DNA of 64,000 bases from JACKOB01 sp024234575 (GCA_051208035.1 JBPJFZ010000012.1:1-64000); one strand, 5' to 3'; counted from the stretch's first letter, positions 1 through 6,386 are shown. Notes: a model not told the origin generated them from the letters alone. Numbers and translations: made by a program.

Positions 1-195
1 ACCACCATCGGTGCACGATGAAACTGACCCCGCAGATTAAAACTTCGCGGTGTAAAATGTTGGTGTAGAAGAGTTAACTTACAAACCGGCACACCAACTG
101 AACCCTGGCCACTTGCCTTGCACAGAGGCTGCACCCCGCCGAGCTTTCCCCGAATAAGGCCACGGAACCAGCTTTCGTTGCTCACTGTTTTTGGC
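1..195. other. Distal integron cassette (partial), no recognisable gene
   Basis: This stretch lies beyond the last attC-like site visible at the left edge and should be the beginning of a further cassette, read on the minus strand. I find no open frame with a convincing start and ribosome site. The only long minus-strand frame begins inside the attC at 196-300 and simply reads the palindrome. The left 70 bases show no coding or repeat signal that I recognise. It may be a gene-less cassette or a cassette truncated by the window edge. Confidence 0.4.
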
Positions 196-300
196 ATATA
201 ACGCCTGGCTAATAGGTTGGTAATATTTGGCGGCTTTTATGCGGCTTTTTGCATAAAAGGTGACAAGTATTACCAATCCTGATTGAGCCACTTGTTATAT
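196..300 (-). repeat. attC recombination site 6
   Basis: Imperfect palindrome about 105 bp long, bounded by ATATAAC (196-202) on the left and GTTATAT (294-300) on the right. These are the paired R boxes of an attC (59-base element). The inner arms hold the complementary segments TTGGTAATA and TATTACCAA. It lies directly 3' of the cassette gene at 319-780, as expected for gene-then-attC order read away from attI. Confidence 0.85.
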
Positions 301-318
301 GAATTTGAGTCCATCCCT

Positions 319-780
319 TTAAACAAGAGTGGATAAAATTTTGGCCCCTTCGTTTTCAGTCAGGCGATTTTTTAAGTGGCTGTAACTTTGAGTAGGCTCG
401 CCAACCATTTTGGTCACAAATTCGTTAATACTATTCACAAGTCCTGACTTTACTGAAAGTGCATAAAATGTGTGGACGGTTGTTCTTGAGAATCCCGTTG
501 CCTCAGAAATTCCGTTGATCCCAGTTTTTTCACTTTCATTTAACTGCAACTTTCTTGGGTCAAAATCTGGCCCGTTACTAGATCTAAACTGTGCCTTGGA
601 TATCTTGTGTTGCTCGCCAATGTAAGAGTTCCAATCGTCATATTTAGAATCAGCTTCCTTCTCCATTTTTAAAAGCTCATCGCCAAGATTTTCAGGTTTG
701 GTGACTTTAATTTCATAATTTTCGCCATTTTTGACGATAGAATACTTCGAAAATGAATCATGGATTTGCATATTGATCAT
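319..780 (-). CDS. Hypothetical integron cassette protein
   Basis: A 153-residue soluble, charged protein that I do not recognise. The N-terminal half is rich in Lys, Glu and Asp (residues about 20-75). The segment around residues 88-125 (GISEATGFSRTTVHTFYALS) has the look of a helix-turn-helix or small helical domain, but the similarity is not strong enough to name. The start at 780 is preceded by AAGGATGAACT, a good ribosome site, and follows the R box of attC 5 by 36 bp. The stop lies 18 bp before attC 6. There are no membrane segments or signal peptide. Base composition looks A+T-richer than the chromosomal genes further right, as is usual for cassettes. Function is unknown. Confidence 0.75.
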   Translation of the reverse strand: MINMQIHDSFSKYSIVKNGENYEIKVTKPENLGDELLKMEKEADSKYDDWNSYIGEQHKISKAQFRSSNGPDFDPRKLQLNESEKTGINGISEATGFSRTTVHTFYALSVKSGLVNSINEFVTKMVGEPTQSYSHLKNRLTENEGAKILSTLV

Positions 781-816
781 AGTTCATCCTTGTCTATTTA
801 GTGAGCATTATCATAC

Positions 817-928
817 ATATAACGCATTGCTCTGCGGCAGTTTTTAGTTGGTGACTTTTGGGCTAAAGTGGCTTGCCACGGCCAAAAGGCGCCAACTAAA
901 AACTGTCCGTAGCAGCAACTTGTTATAC
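817..928 (-). repeat. attC recombination site 5
   Basis: A 112-bp imperfect palindrome bounded by ATATAAC (817-823) and GTTATAC (922-928). The inner arms CAGTTTTTAGTTGG and CCAACTAAAAACTG are complementary, and the outer arms share the GCATTGCTCTGCGG / CCGTAGCAGCAACTT pattern seen in the other short attC sites here. It closes the TerB-like cassette (945-1172). Confidence 0.9.
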
Positions 929-944
929 GATTTTTTGCACGATG

Positions 945-1172
945 TTAAATACTTAGTTTTTTGCTTAAAGCATCCAATCTTTCTCTCATTGCAGCATCGA
1001 TTTCTTCGGGCTTAATACGCTTAATTACACTTTTTAAAACCTCTATTTCCTCTTGCGTAAATTTACCGTCGGCTTCTGCCATTGCAACTAATTTACCAAG
1101 TTCATTTGCGTCTATAGTTCCATCATTTATGAAGCACTCGATTGAAGCCAAAGACATATCAATATGAGCCAT
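945..1172 (-). CDS. TerB-like small helical cassette protein
   Basis: A 75-residue acidic, all-helical protein. The segment LGKLVAMAEADGKFTQEEIE (residues about 26-45) is the typical tellurite-resistance TerB / TerB-like pattern, in which a helix carrying an acidic DG turn is followed by a second helix; the protein is shorter than full TerB (about 140 residues). What such single-motif proteins do is not established, so I infer only a metal- or protein-binding helical module. It is a single-gene cassette between attC 4 and attC 5. Unusually, about 140 bp separate the upstream attC (ending 1316) from the start at 1172, enough for its own promoter. A GGAAATATT ribosome site precedes the ATG. Confidence 0.7.
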   Translation of the reverse strand: MAHIDMSLASIECFINDGTIDANELGKLVAMAEADGKFTQEEIEVLKSVIKRIKPEEIDAAMRERLDALSKKLSI

Positions 1173-1315
1173 AATATTTCCTTTACTGTTTGGTTAACTA
1201 CTTATTTAAAATTTATTGAACTGTACAAAGTTTAGCTCATCATTGCCATGCAGTATTTCAAAATACTAAATATATGACTGACATTTACAATTGAGTGATT
1301 TTTGCCATTTGATTT

Positions 1316-1425
1316 GTATAACGCATGGCTCTGCGGCCCGAAATAGTTGGCGGCTTTTGCGCCGCGAAGCGGAAATGCGCAAAAGATGCCAACTGTTTTG
1401 GGTCCGTAGCAGCCACTTGTTATAC
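1316..1425 (-). repeat. attC recombination site 4
   Basis: A 110-bp imperfect palindrome bounded by GTATAAC (1316-1322) and GTTATAC (1419-1425). The inner arms AGTTGGCGGCTTTTGCGC and GCGCAAAAGATGCCAACT are complementary with a small bulge. It closes the cassette of the ABM-fold protein at 1447-1791. Confidence 0.9.
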
Positions 1426-1446
1426 GCCTGGTTCAGTCCGTCCATA

Positions 1447-1791
1447 TTAGTTAACTGTTTCATCAATACACATATATTGGCCTGGAGAAACAACAATCGG
1501 TTCAGGGAACCCCTTCCCTAAAACCTTCATTCCGTCGGCATTTTCCCCTTCGTCGTTTTCAAATCCAGTATTTACCACAGCTAGATAAGCCTCATATGAC
1601 GACCAAACAACTATATTGACGTACTTTATCGAATTATCATTCTCTCTCGCAATTGAACGATAAAATGTTGAACTAACAAAACCCGGCTGTTTTTTAAAAT
1701 ATGAAACATATTCATCTCTAATAGCTTCCGCATTCTTTTCCATACCCTCTGGAACAACTATAGAGTTTATGATGCTAACTTCTTCTTTCAT
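1447..1791 (-). CDS. Antibiotic biosynthesis monooxygenase (ABM) fold cassette protein
   Basis: A 114-residue protein with the pattern of the dimeric ferredoxin-like ABM family: an opening strand (INSIVVPEG), a helix with an R-x-x-Y-x-x-x-F-x-x-Q-PGFVSSTFYRS core (residues about 24-46), then YVNIVVWSSYEAYLAVV (about 58-74). The family includes small heme-degrading enzymes and quinol monooxygenases but also many proteins without known substrates, and nothing here fixes the substrate. It is a single-gene cassette: the start at 1791 lies 22 bp from the R box of attC 3, and the stop 22 bp before attC 4. ABM-fold proteins are, to my knowledge, common among integron cassettes. The fold is fairly sure; the function is open. 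Confidence 0.75.
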   Translation of the reverse strand: MKEEVSIINSIVVPEGMEKNAEAIRDEYVSYFKKQPGFVSSTFYRSIARENDNSIKYVNIVVWSSYEAYLAVVNTGFENDEGENADGMKVLGKGFPEPIVVSPGQYMCIDETVN

Positions 1792-1812
1792 TTAGCTCTG
1801 TCCATTCTACTC

Positions 1813-1916
1813 GTATAACGCATTGCTCAGCGGCATGGTGCAGTTGGCGACTTTTTTGAGTGTTTTTTCAAAAAAGGTGCCAACTGCACCATGTCCGTTG
1901 CAGCAACTTGTTAGCT
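1813..1916 (-). repeat. attC recombination site 3
   Basis: A 104-bp imperfect palindrome bounded by GTATAAC (1813-1819) and GTTAGCT (1910-1916). The inner arms CATGGTGCAGTTGGCGAC and GTGCCAACTGCACCATG are complementary around an A/T-rich loop. It closes the BrnT/BrnA cassette. Confidence 0.9.
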
Positions 1917-1921
1917 GACTT

Positions 1922-2131
1922 TTATTGCCACTGCATTTTAAGATCACGATGAGACTGTGCACAGTCTCTTAAATACAGATTAATTAAGCTCTGATAAGGA
2001 ATGCCCTTATCTTCTGCCATACCCTTAAAATATTCTACGGTATCTTCATCCAAACGAATGGTAACCTGCTTCTTGAGCTTTTTTGCGTAAGGGTTTTTAA
2101 TTGAGTTTGAAAAATCATAATGATCACGCAT
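1922..2131 (-). CDS. brnA: BrnA-type antitoxin (CopG/Arc-like)
   Basis: A 69-residue partner of the toxin gene that precedes it. The pattern KKQVTIRLDEDTVEYFKGMA (residues about 19-38) is the ribbon-helix-helix DNA-binding motif of CopG/BrnA antitoxins. It is followed by the GIPYQSLINLYLRDCA segment typical of BrnA, which in the family wraps the toxin. I chose the ATG at 2131 because GAGGG lies 8 bases upstream; the ATG at 2146 lacks a ribosome site. The start overlaps the 3' end of brnT by 8 bp, as expected for translationally coupled TA pairs. In the family the BrnTA complex represses its own promoter. It is carried inside an integron cassette. Confidence 0.85.
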   Translation of the reverse strand: MRDHYDFSNSIKNPYAKKLKKQVTIRLDEDTVEYFKGMAEDKGIPYQSLINLYLRDCAQSHRDLKMQWQ

Positions 2132-2417
2132 AACGATAACCCTCATATATTTTACGTTCTCGTTTGTCTGCTTTACGGGCTGATATTAACCTTATATTTT
2201 CACCTTCTCTCATACAGTGACAGACAACCAATAACTTTGATTCAATACTTTCACCCAACAAAATGAACCTATCTTCATCTTCTGAATGGTCGGGATCGCC
2301 TATCATTCGGGCATATTCATCAGTAAACACAGTTTTCGCTTCATCGAACGAAACCCCGTGCTTCTTAATATTTGACGCATTTTTATTTGCGTCCCATTCA
2401 AAATTTAAGTGATCCAT
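2124..2417 (-). CDS. brnT: BrnT-type toxin (RelE-like ribonuclease)
   Basis: A 97-residue protein of the BrnT family. The diagnostic features are FEWDANKNASNIKKHGVSF near the N-terminus, then FDEAKTVFTDE, a DPDHSEDEDRFILLG stretch, and a C-terminal IRLISARKADKRERKIYE (residues about 76-93). In BrnT the basic and histidine residues of these segments form the RNase site of a RelE-like fold that cleaves RNA and stops translation. Toxin first, antitoxin second is the normal BrnTA order. It has its own promoter (2425-2452), so expression does not depend on the integron Pc, as is usual for TA cassettes that stabilise arrays. Confidence 0.9.
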   Translation of the reverse strand: MDHLNFEWDANKNASNIKKHGVSFDEAKTVFTDEYARMIGDPDHSEDEDRFILLGESIESKLLVVCHCMREGENIRLISARKADKRERKIYEGYRYA

Positions 2418-2424
2418 AAATCAC

Positions 2425-2452
2425 ATTGTATTTACATTATAATTATAGTCAA
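2425..2452 (-). promoter_or_regulatory. Promoter of the brnTA cassette
   Basis: Read on the minus strand: TTGACT (2447-2452) and TACAAT (2425-2430) separated by 16 bp, ending 8 bp before the brnT start at 2417. It lies between the attC 2 R box (2473) and brnT, so the cassette carries its own promoter. The short distance to the ATG implies an almost leaderless transcript or use of a slightly shifted -10 (TATAAT overlaps at about 2437-2442). Confidence 0.55.
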
Positions 2453-2472
2453 TATTGTTACGCATTTTATTC

Positions 2473-2604
2473 AGCTAACGCCGCCAACAGCGGCAGACTT
2501 GTTGTTGTGATTTTTGTGCAACAATGGCGAAGCCATGCACAAAAAGCGCGACGGCAAGGCTGTCCAAGGAGCGTAGCGACTGATGCTGCTTGGCCTTGTT
2601 AGGT
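2473..2604 (-). repeat. attC recombination site 2
   Basis: A 132-bp imperfect palindrome bounded by AGCTAAC (2473-2479) and GTTAGGT (2598-2604). It is nearly identical to attC 1 (2991-3122) over its full length, including an internal TGGCGAAGCCATGCACAAAA segment, and longer than the other four sites. It closes the cassette with the zinc-ribbon protein. Confidence 0.9.
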
Positions 2605-2607
2605 GTA

Positions 2608-2985
2608 TTACCGCCAGTTAGACATTGCAAAATTATATATATCTCGCTGTAACTTTGAGTTGGTTTGTACCATCTCGTGAATATTTTCTCTTGTAATCTG
2701 TTTGCCGTCTGTAGACCAGAAAGTAATGGTGCTATTCGAATCATTTACTATCACTCCAAGCGGCTTGCCTAGTAACTTCTGCGCTTTAGACACATTCATG
2801 TAGTCATTTATTACTTGCTCAAAATCATCATAAGTAATTGCATATTCGCTATTTCCCTGATGGTTTACAGCTTTGCCTTTGAAGTCAAAAGCCTTATTAC
2901 AGCTTGAGCACTTAATACTTGTACCAATTTTCCAAAAAGGCACCTTAGTTGTTGCATTACAACTTGGGCATTGCGCAATACTCAT
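2608..2985 (-). CDS. Zinc-ribbon hypothetical cassette protein
   Basis: A 125-residue protein opening with a treble-clef/zinc-ribbon pattern: CPSC at residues 6-9 and CSSC at about 26-29, as in the zinc-ribbon_5/MJ0042-like finger (x-C-P-x-C, then V-x-C-x-x-C). The remainder (about residues 45-125) is a mixed alpha/beta segment I do not recognise. The start at 2985 sits 6 bp from the R box GTTAGGT of attC 1, the tight spacing typical of cassettes, and the stop is 4 bp before attC 2. An upstream in-frame ATG at 3075 lies inside attC 1 and would only translate the recombination site, so it was not used. Function is unknown; a role in binding nucleic acid or protein is a guess from the finger alone. 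Confidence 0.7.
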   Translation of the reverse strand: MSIAQCPSCNATTKVPFWKIGTSIKCSSCNKAFDFKGKAVNHQGNSEYAITYDDFEQVINDYMNVSKAQKLLGKPLGVIVNDSNSTITFWSTDGKQITRENIHEMVQTNSKLQRDIYNFAMSNWR

Positions 2986-2990
2986 ATGAC

Positions 2991-3122
2991 ACCTAACGCT
3001 GCCAACAACGGCAGACTTGTAGTTGTGTTTTTTGTGTAACAATGGCGAAGCCATGCACAAAAAGCGCGGCTGCAAGGCTGTCCAAGGAGCGAAGCGACTG
3101 ATGTTGCTTGGCCTTGTTATAT
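2991..3122 (-). repeat. attC recombination site 1 (closest to attI)
   Basis: A 132-bp imperfect palindrome bounded by ACCTAAC (2991-2997; reverse complement GTTAGGT matches the R-box consensus GTTRRRY exactly) and GTTATAT (3116-3122). The outer arms are GCTGCCAACAACGGC and complementary pieces near 3090-3115. It is almost the same sequence as attC 2, so the two cassettes that carry them share an attC lineage. Confidence 0.9.
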
Positions 3123-3401
3123 TTATTCATTCTTCAATAGGTATATTTTTGCACCAATTTCTATATCTCCCTTTTTAACTGAACGATCAATAGAAAAAGG
3201 GGTATGGCTCATTGGTTTGCCTCGATTAATCATTTCGAAACCCTGCAATTCAGCTGAGAAAACACTACCACTTGGATTGTTAAATTGCAGCTTACCACCA
3301 ACACTAATTGAGGGCTCAAATGTATAGGGTATACCTGGCACTACCACGCAGCCCAGACTACTAATATCAAACACATCTTCGACTTCGCCTATGTACTTCA
3401 T
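3123..3401 (-). CDS. EF-Tu domain-2-like beta-barrel cassette protein (first cassette)
   Basis: A 92-residue protein that is almost entirely beta-strand and follows the order of a translation-factor domain 2: IGEVEDVFDISSLGCVVVPG, then a strand pair with VGGKLQFNNPSG, then AELQGFEMINRGK and a closing KKGDIEIGAKIYLL (residues about 72-89). In EF-Tu this barrel binds aminoacyl-tRNA ends; here it stands alone, with no GTPase domain, so its role is unknown. The start at 3401 is preceded by CGGAGAG, 5 bases away, and by the attI R box GTTATAT at 3414-3420. A longer frame opening at 3503 would read through attI and is not supported. Position next to attI suggests it is the most recently inserted and best expressed cassette. 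Confidence 0.7.
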   Translation of the reverse strand: MKYIGEVEDVFDISSLGCVVVPGIPYTFEPSISVGGKLQFNNPSGSVFSAELQGFEMINRGKPMSHTPFSIDRSVKKGDIEIGAKIYLLKNE

Positions 3402-3413
3402 CACTCTCCGAAA

Positions 3414-3465
3414 ATATAACAGTTTATTAGACGGATTCCCTGATTTACTGGAATAGACGGAATCC
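3414..3465. other. Candidate attI site of the integron
   Basis: The junction between the first cassette and intI. ATATAAC at 3414-3420 (GTTATAT on the cassette strand) is the R box where the first cassette is joined. Beyond it lie two direct repeats, AGACGGATTCC (3429-3439) and AGACGGAATCC (3455-3465), 26 bp apart start to start, which could be accessory integrase-binding repeats like DR1/DR2 of class 1 attI. Location and R box are seen directly; the repeat role is inference. Confidence 0.6.
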
Positions 3466-3472
3466 GTATAAT
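3444..3472 (+). promoter_or_regulatory. intI promoter
   Basis: TTTACT (3444-3449), 17 bp, TATAAT (3467-3472), ending 48 bp before the GTG start of the integrase. It overlaps the second attI repeat, so integrase bound at attI could repress its own gene. No LexA palindrome (CTGT-N8-ACAG) is visible here, unlike the SOS-controlled intI genes of Vibrio and class 1 integrons. Confidence 0.65.
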
Positions 3473-3520
3473 CCAAACCGAGTTTACAAAGGATTGTAAC
3501 CATTTTAAAAGGAATTAATT

Positions 3521-4912
3521 GTGCTTCATTTCAAAGATGAGCGTAAGCAGCGCTTCTGGGACAACTATTTAATCACTTTGCAACAATCGGGAATTGCCCC
3601 AAACCTTTTCTCTTATTACGTTAGACACTGTGAATGGTACATAAAACGTCATAAAAATATACGGCTTAAGGACCATACGACACAAGACGTATCCGACTAT
3701 TTTAAGCTAATGATAAATTCACCCAATGTCAGCGCCTATGTAAAGCGCCAAGAAATGGATGCTATAAAACTACTCTTCCAGACAATCCGGTCACCTATTT
3801 ACAAAGAAATTGATTGGGACTTTTGGAAGATGTCTTGTAAAGATCTTGAGCCAACGCATCCTACCGTAGCCCGAAATAATTTCAAAGTCACCACTGTTAC
3901 AGCAGCCGATGCTTCGACTGACTCACCAACGCAAACCGACAGCTCAGATGATAATCATACCGATGAGTTAGACAAAGTAATTAAAAAAGTTCGTCTTAAA
4001 AACTATAGCATTCGAACTGAATCCACTTATACACATTGGTTAAACCGTTTTTTTAACTACACGCAAGTAAAAAACTACGACGCGCTTTCTAACAAAGATG
4101 TTTTGGATTACCTCTCATACTTGGCGTTAGATCGAGAAGTCGCGCCGGCGACGCAAGCGATTGTTCTCAATGCGATCTCTTTTTACTTTAAAGCCGTTCT
4201 TGATAGAGACCTGGGGGATGTGCGTCAGTTTGTAAAATCTCGCCCACGTACAAAGGTGCCTGTTGTACTTACTACGCAAGAACTGTCTCGAATATTAGAC
4301 GAGCTTAACGGAGTTCAGTCTCTGCTTGTACAGTTAATGTACGGGTGCGGCTTGCGTTTGATGGAGGCCGTTCGTTTGCGTGTACAAGATATCGATTTTG
4401 GCTATCAGCAGATTATTATTCGCAATGCTAAGGGAAATAAAGAGCGCGTTGTGCCATTGCCGGTTAAGTTGGTCGAGCCAATTCGGTCGCACATGGCGTC
4501 GATTAAGGCACAACACACCGAGGATCTAAGTAATGGCCTGGGCAGCACTTATATGTCTGCTGATCTGGTAAAAAAATACGGGAAATCTGATAAGCAATGG
4601 GTGTGGCAGTATGTGTTTCCCAGCGCTAAACACTCGGTAGACCCGAAAAGTGGAGCCGTGAGAAGGCATCATATTCATGAGTCAACTTTACAAAAAGCGG
4701 TGCGTACAGTTTCGCGAAAAGTTGAGATTAGTAAGCGGGTGTCTTGCCATACCTTTCGGCATAGCTACGCGACGCATTTGTTGGAACGTGGGATGGATAT
4801 TCGTACGGTACAAGAACTGTTGGGACACAGTGATGTTTCCACAACGATGATCTACACGCACACAGCGAATTTTGCAAAAGGTAAAACTTCCAGCCCGTTA
4901 GATTTTTTATAA
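3521..4912 (+). CDS. intI: Integron integrase with N-terminal extension
   Basis: Tyrosine recombinase that joins cassettes at attI and attC. The C-terminal ~310 residues are a complete IntI: core-binding domain (about 152-240), catalytic Arg279 (CGLRLMEA), the IntI-specific insert with KQWVWQYVFPS and RRHHIHESTLQ (about 357-391) that recognises the extruded attC bases, His410-x-x-Arg413 (CHTFRHSYATHLL), His436 (GHSDVSTT) and nucleophile Tyr445. At 463 residues it is about 130-140 longer than ordinary IntI. Residues 1-110 look like a second SAM-like core-binding domain (FWDNYLITLQQ, SYYVRHCEWYI), joined by a Ser/Thr/Asp-rich linker (about 122-150). GTG start at 3521 with AAAAGGA 7 bases upstream. 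The gene is divergent from the cassettes with attI between, the functional layout. Confidence 0.92.
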   Translation: MLHFKDERKQRFWDNYLITLQQSGIAPNLFSYYVRHCEWYIKRHKNIRLKDHTTQDVSDYFKLMINSPNVSAYVKRQEMDAIKLLFQTIRSPIYKEIDWDFWKMSCKDLEPTHPTVARNNFKVTTVTAADASTDSPTQTDSSDDNHTDELDKVIKKVRLKNYSIRTESTYTHWLNRFFNYTQVKNYDALSNKDVLDYLSYLALDREVAPATQAIVLNAISFYFKAVLDRDLGDVRQFVKSRPRTKVPVVLTTQELSRILDELNGVQSLLVQLMYGCGLRLMEAVRLRVQDIDFGYQQIIIRNAKGNKERVVPLPVKLVEPIRSHMASIKAQHTEDLSNGLGSTYMSADLVKKYGKSDKQWVWQYVFPSAKHSVDPKSGAVRRHHIHESTLQKAVRTVSRKVEISKRVSCHTFRHSYATHLLERGMDIRTVQELLGHSDVSTTMIYTHTANFAKGKTSSPLDFL

Positions 4913-4937
4913 AATTGACGACAAGGCCTAAGGAGGT

Positions 4938-4960
4938 TGAGGGGCGCAGCGAGCCCCTCA
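4938..4960. terminator. Hairpin between intI and the rimK-like gene
   Basis: Stem TGAGGGGC (4938-4945), loop GCAGCGA, stem GCCCCTCA (4953-4960), a perfect 8-bp stem between two convergent genes. There is no strong T-run on either side, so termination strength is uncertain. Confidence 0.5.
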
Positions 4961-4967
4961 GTTAACT

Positions 4968-6386
4968 TTAAGAGCGTGAGCCTTCGCTATGGTAGGCTTT
5001 ACCTACTTCCCGCTTCCATTCAAGCTTGGCCTCGATAGAGGCGATTACCATTCCGGCGATGTCTTTGCCGGTTGCGGTTTCAATTCCTTCTAAGCCCGGT
5101 GAGCTATTCACATCCAACAATAACGGCCCGCGTTTCGACCGAATGATGTCAACACCCGCCACTTGCAAACCTAGAACTTTGGCGGCTTTTATTGCCAGTT
5201 TGCGCTCTTCTGTGGTTATCTTAGCGACTTTTGCAGAGCCTCCCTGATGCAGATTGGCCCTAAAGTCCCCGGGCGCTGCTGATCGTTCAATTGCAGCGAC
5301 AACCTTGCCGTCGATAACGAAGCAACGTAAGTCTTTTCCATTTGCTTCTTGAATAAATTCTTGCACCAACAAATTGGCATCTAACGATTTAATCGTATCT
5401 ATCACGCTTTCTGCCGCTTTGACGGTTTCTGCCAGTACGACACCCTTGCCTTGGGCTCCTTCCATGAGTTTAATAATCAGCGGAGCGCCGCCGACCATTT
5501 CTATCAGATCGCCCGTATCCATAGGTGAGTCGGCAAAGCCTGTGGTGGGAATACTAATGCCATTCTTTAACAGCATCTGTAACGATAATAACTTGTCTCG
5601 TGACTGGCTGATGGCGGCAGCAGAGTTTGTGGTGAAAATCCCCATACTTTCAAACTGGCGGGCGATGGCACAGCCATAGAATGTAGCACTTGGGCGAATG
5701 CGCGTGATGATCGCGTCGAGGTCTCGTAATACGGTGCCGCCCCTGAAATGAACTTCGGGCTCGATATCATCCACTTTCATATAGCAGTGTTTAATATTTA
5801 AAAAATAAAGATCGTGACCGCGTTCTTCACCGGCTTCAAGCAGACGCTGGTTGCTGTAGAGATCTATGTCGCTGGCAAGTAACCCGATTTTAAGACCATG
5901 CTTTTTCGCAAGTGGTTTGCCATAGCATTCATTGAGCTTTTCTGCGGAGGGTTCACCCATAATAAAACTGGCGGATGGGTCGACAAGTAACCGGCCATTC
6001 ATTGCCTCACGCCCTAACAGCATGCGGTACCCCATCGAGTCGCGGTTGGCTAAGGTTAGTTCTACATCCCAGGTTTCTTGTCCCATTTTCATGGTCACGG
6101 CAATCACGTATCGTGTCTCAGCGACACCGCTAGAGCTTTTGATTTTGCGTTTATCCACAACCGGACGCTCACAGCGGATGACAGTTTTACGATTACCCTG
6201 TAGCGGGTGAACCTCAAAACTTACCCACAAAACGCCTTCCCGGCGAAAGGTTTCGATATTAAAAGCGTGAATAGACGAGGTTTTAGCGCCAGAGTCGACG
6301 CGGGCTTTTATGGCGGGAATACCAATGCCAGGAAATGCACACCACTCTTCTGAGCCAACAATTACTTTTTTCTTCGCTTCGGTCAT
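4968..6386 (-). CDS. RimB-RimK fusion: retropepsin-like protease domain plus ATP-grasp glutamate ligase
   Basis: A 472-residue protein joining two functions that are usually separate. The first ~150 residues are the RimB / ATP-dependent zinc-protease-like family (DUF785): WCAFPGIGIPAIKARVDSGA with the aspartic-protease-like DSGAKTSS motif near residue 31, and later MLLGREAMNGRLLVDP. From about residue 165 it is an RimK-type ATP-grasp ligase: KIGLLASDIDLYSNQRL, a nucleotide-binding APLIIKLMEGAQGKGV loop, LVQEFI, DLRCFVIDGKVVAAIER and the metal-binding LLLDVNSSPGLEGIE. RimK adds Glu residues to the C-terminus of ribosomal protein S6, and RimB trims poly-Glu tails in related systems. The start at 6386 was preferred to an upstream frame because similarity begins there. 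Single gene, convergent with intI. Confidence 0.85.
   Translation of the reverse strand: MTEAKKKVIVGSEEWCAFPGIGIPAIKARVDSGAKTSSIHAFNIETFRREGVLWVSFEVHPLQGNRKTVIRCERPVVDKRKIKSSSGVAETRYVIAVTMKMGQETWDVELTLANRDSMGYRMLLGREAMNGRLLVDPSASFIMGEPSAEKLNECYGKPLAKKHGLKIGLLASDIDLYSNQRLLEAGEERGHDLYFLNIKHCYMKVDDIEPEVHFRGGTVLRDLDAIITRIRPSATFYGCAIARQFESMGIFTTNSAAAISQSRDKLLSLQMLLKNGISIPTTGFADSPMDTGDLIEMVGGAPLIIKLMEGAQGKGVVLAETVKAAESVIDTIKSLDANLLVQEFIQEANGKDLRCFVIDGKVVAAIERSAAPGDFRANLHQGGSAKVAKITTEERKLAIKAAKVLGLQVAGVDIIRSKRGPLLLDVNSSPGLEGIETATGKDIAGMVIASIEAKLEWKREVGKAYHSEGSRS

Noticed and set aside
79..291. A 70-residue minus-strand reading frame at the left edge
   Set aside because: Its start and first ~30 residues are a translation of the attC palindrome at 196-300, and no ribosome site is present.
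1266..1521. Overlapping reading frames on both strands around 1266-1521
   Set aside because: They are translations of attC 4 and its surroundings; palindromes often leave open frames on both strands.
3402..3503. Upstream extension of the first cassette gene to 3503
   Set aside because: It would read through attI. The ATG at 3401 has GGAGAG at proper spacing and directly follows the R box.
3414..3520. A LexA/SOS box upstream of intI
   Set aside because: No CTGT-N8-ACAG palindrome could be found in the interval.
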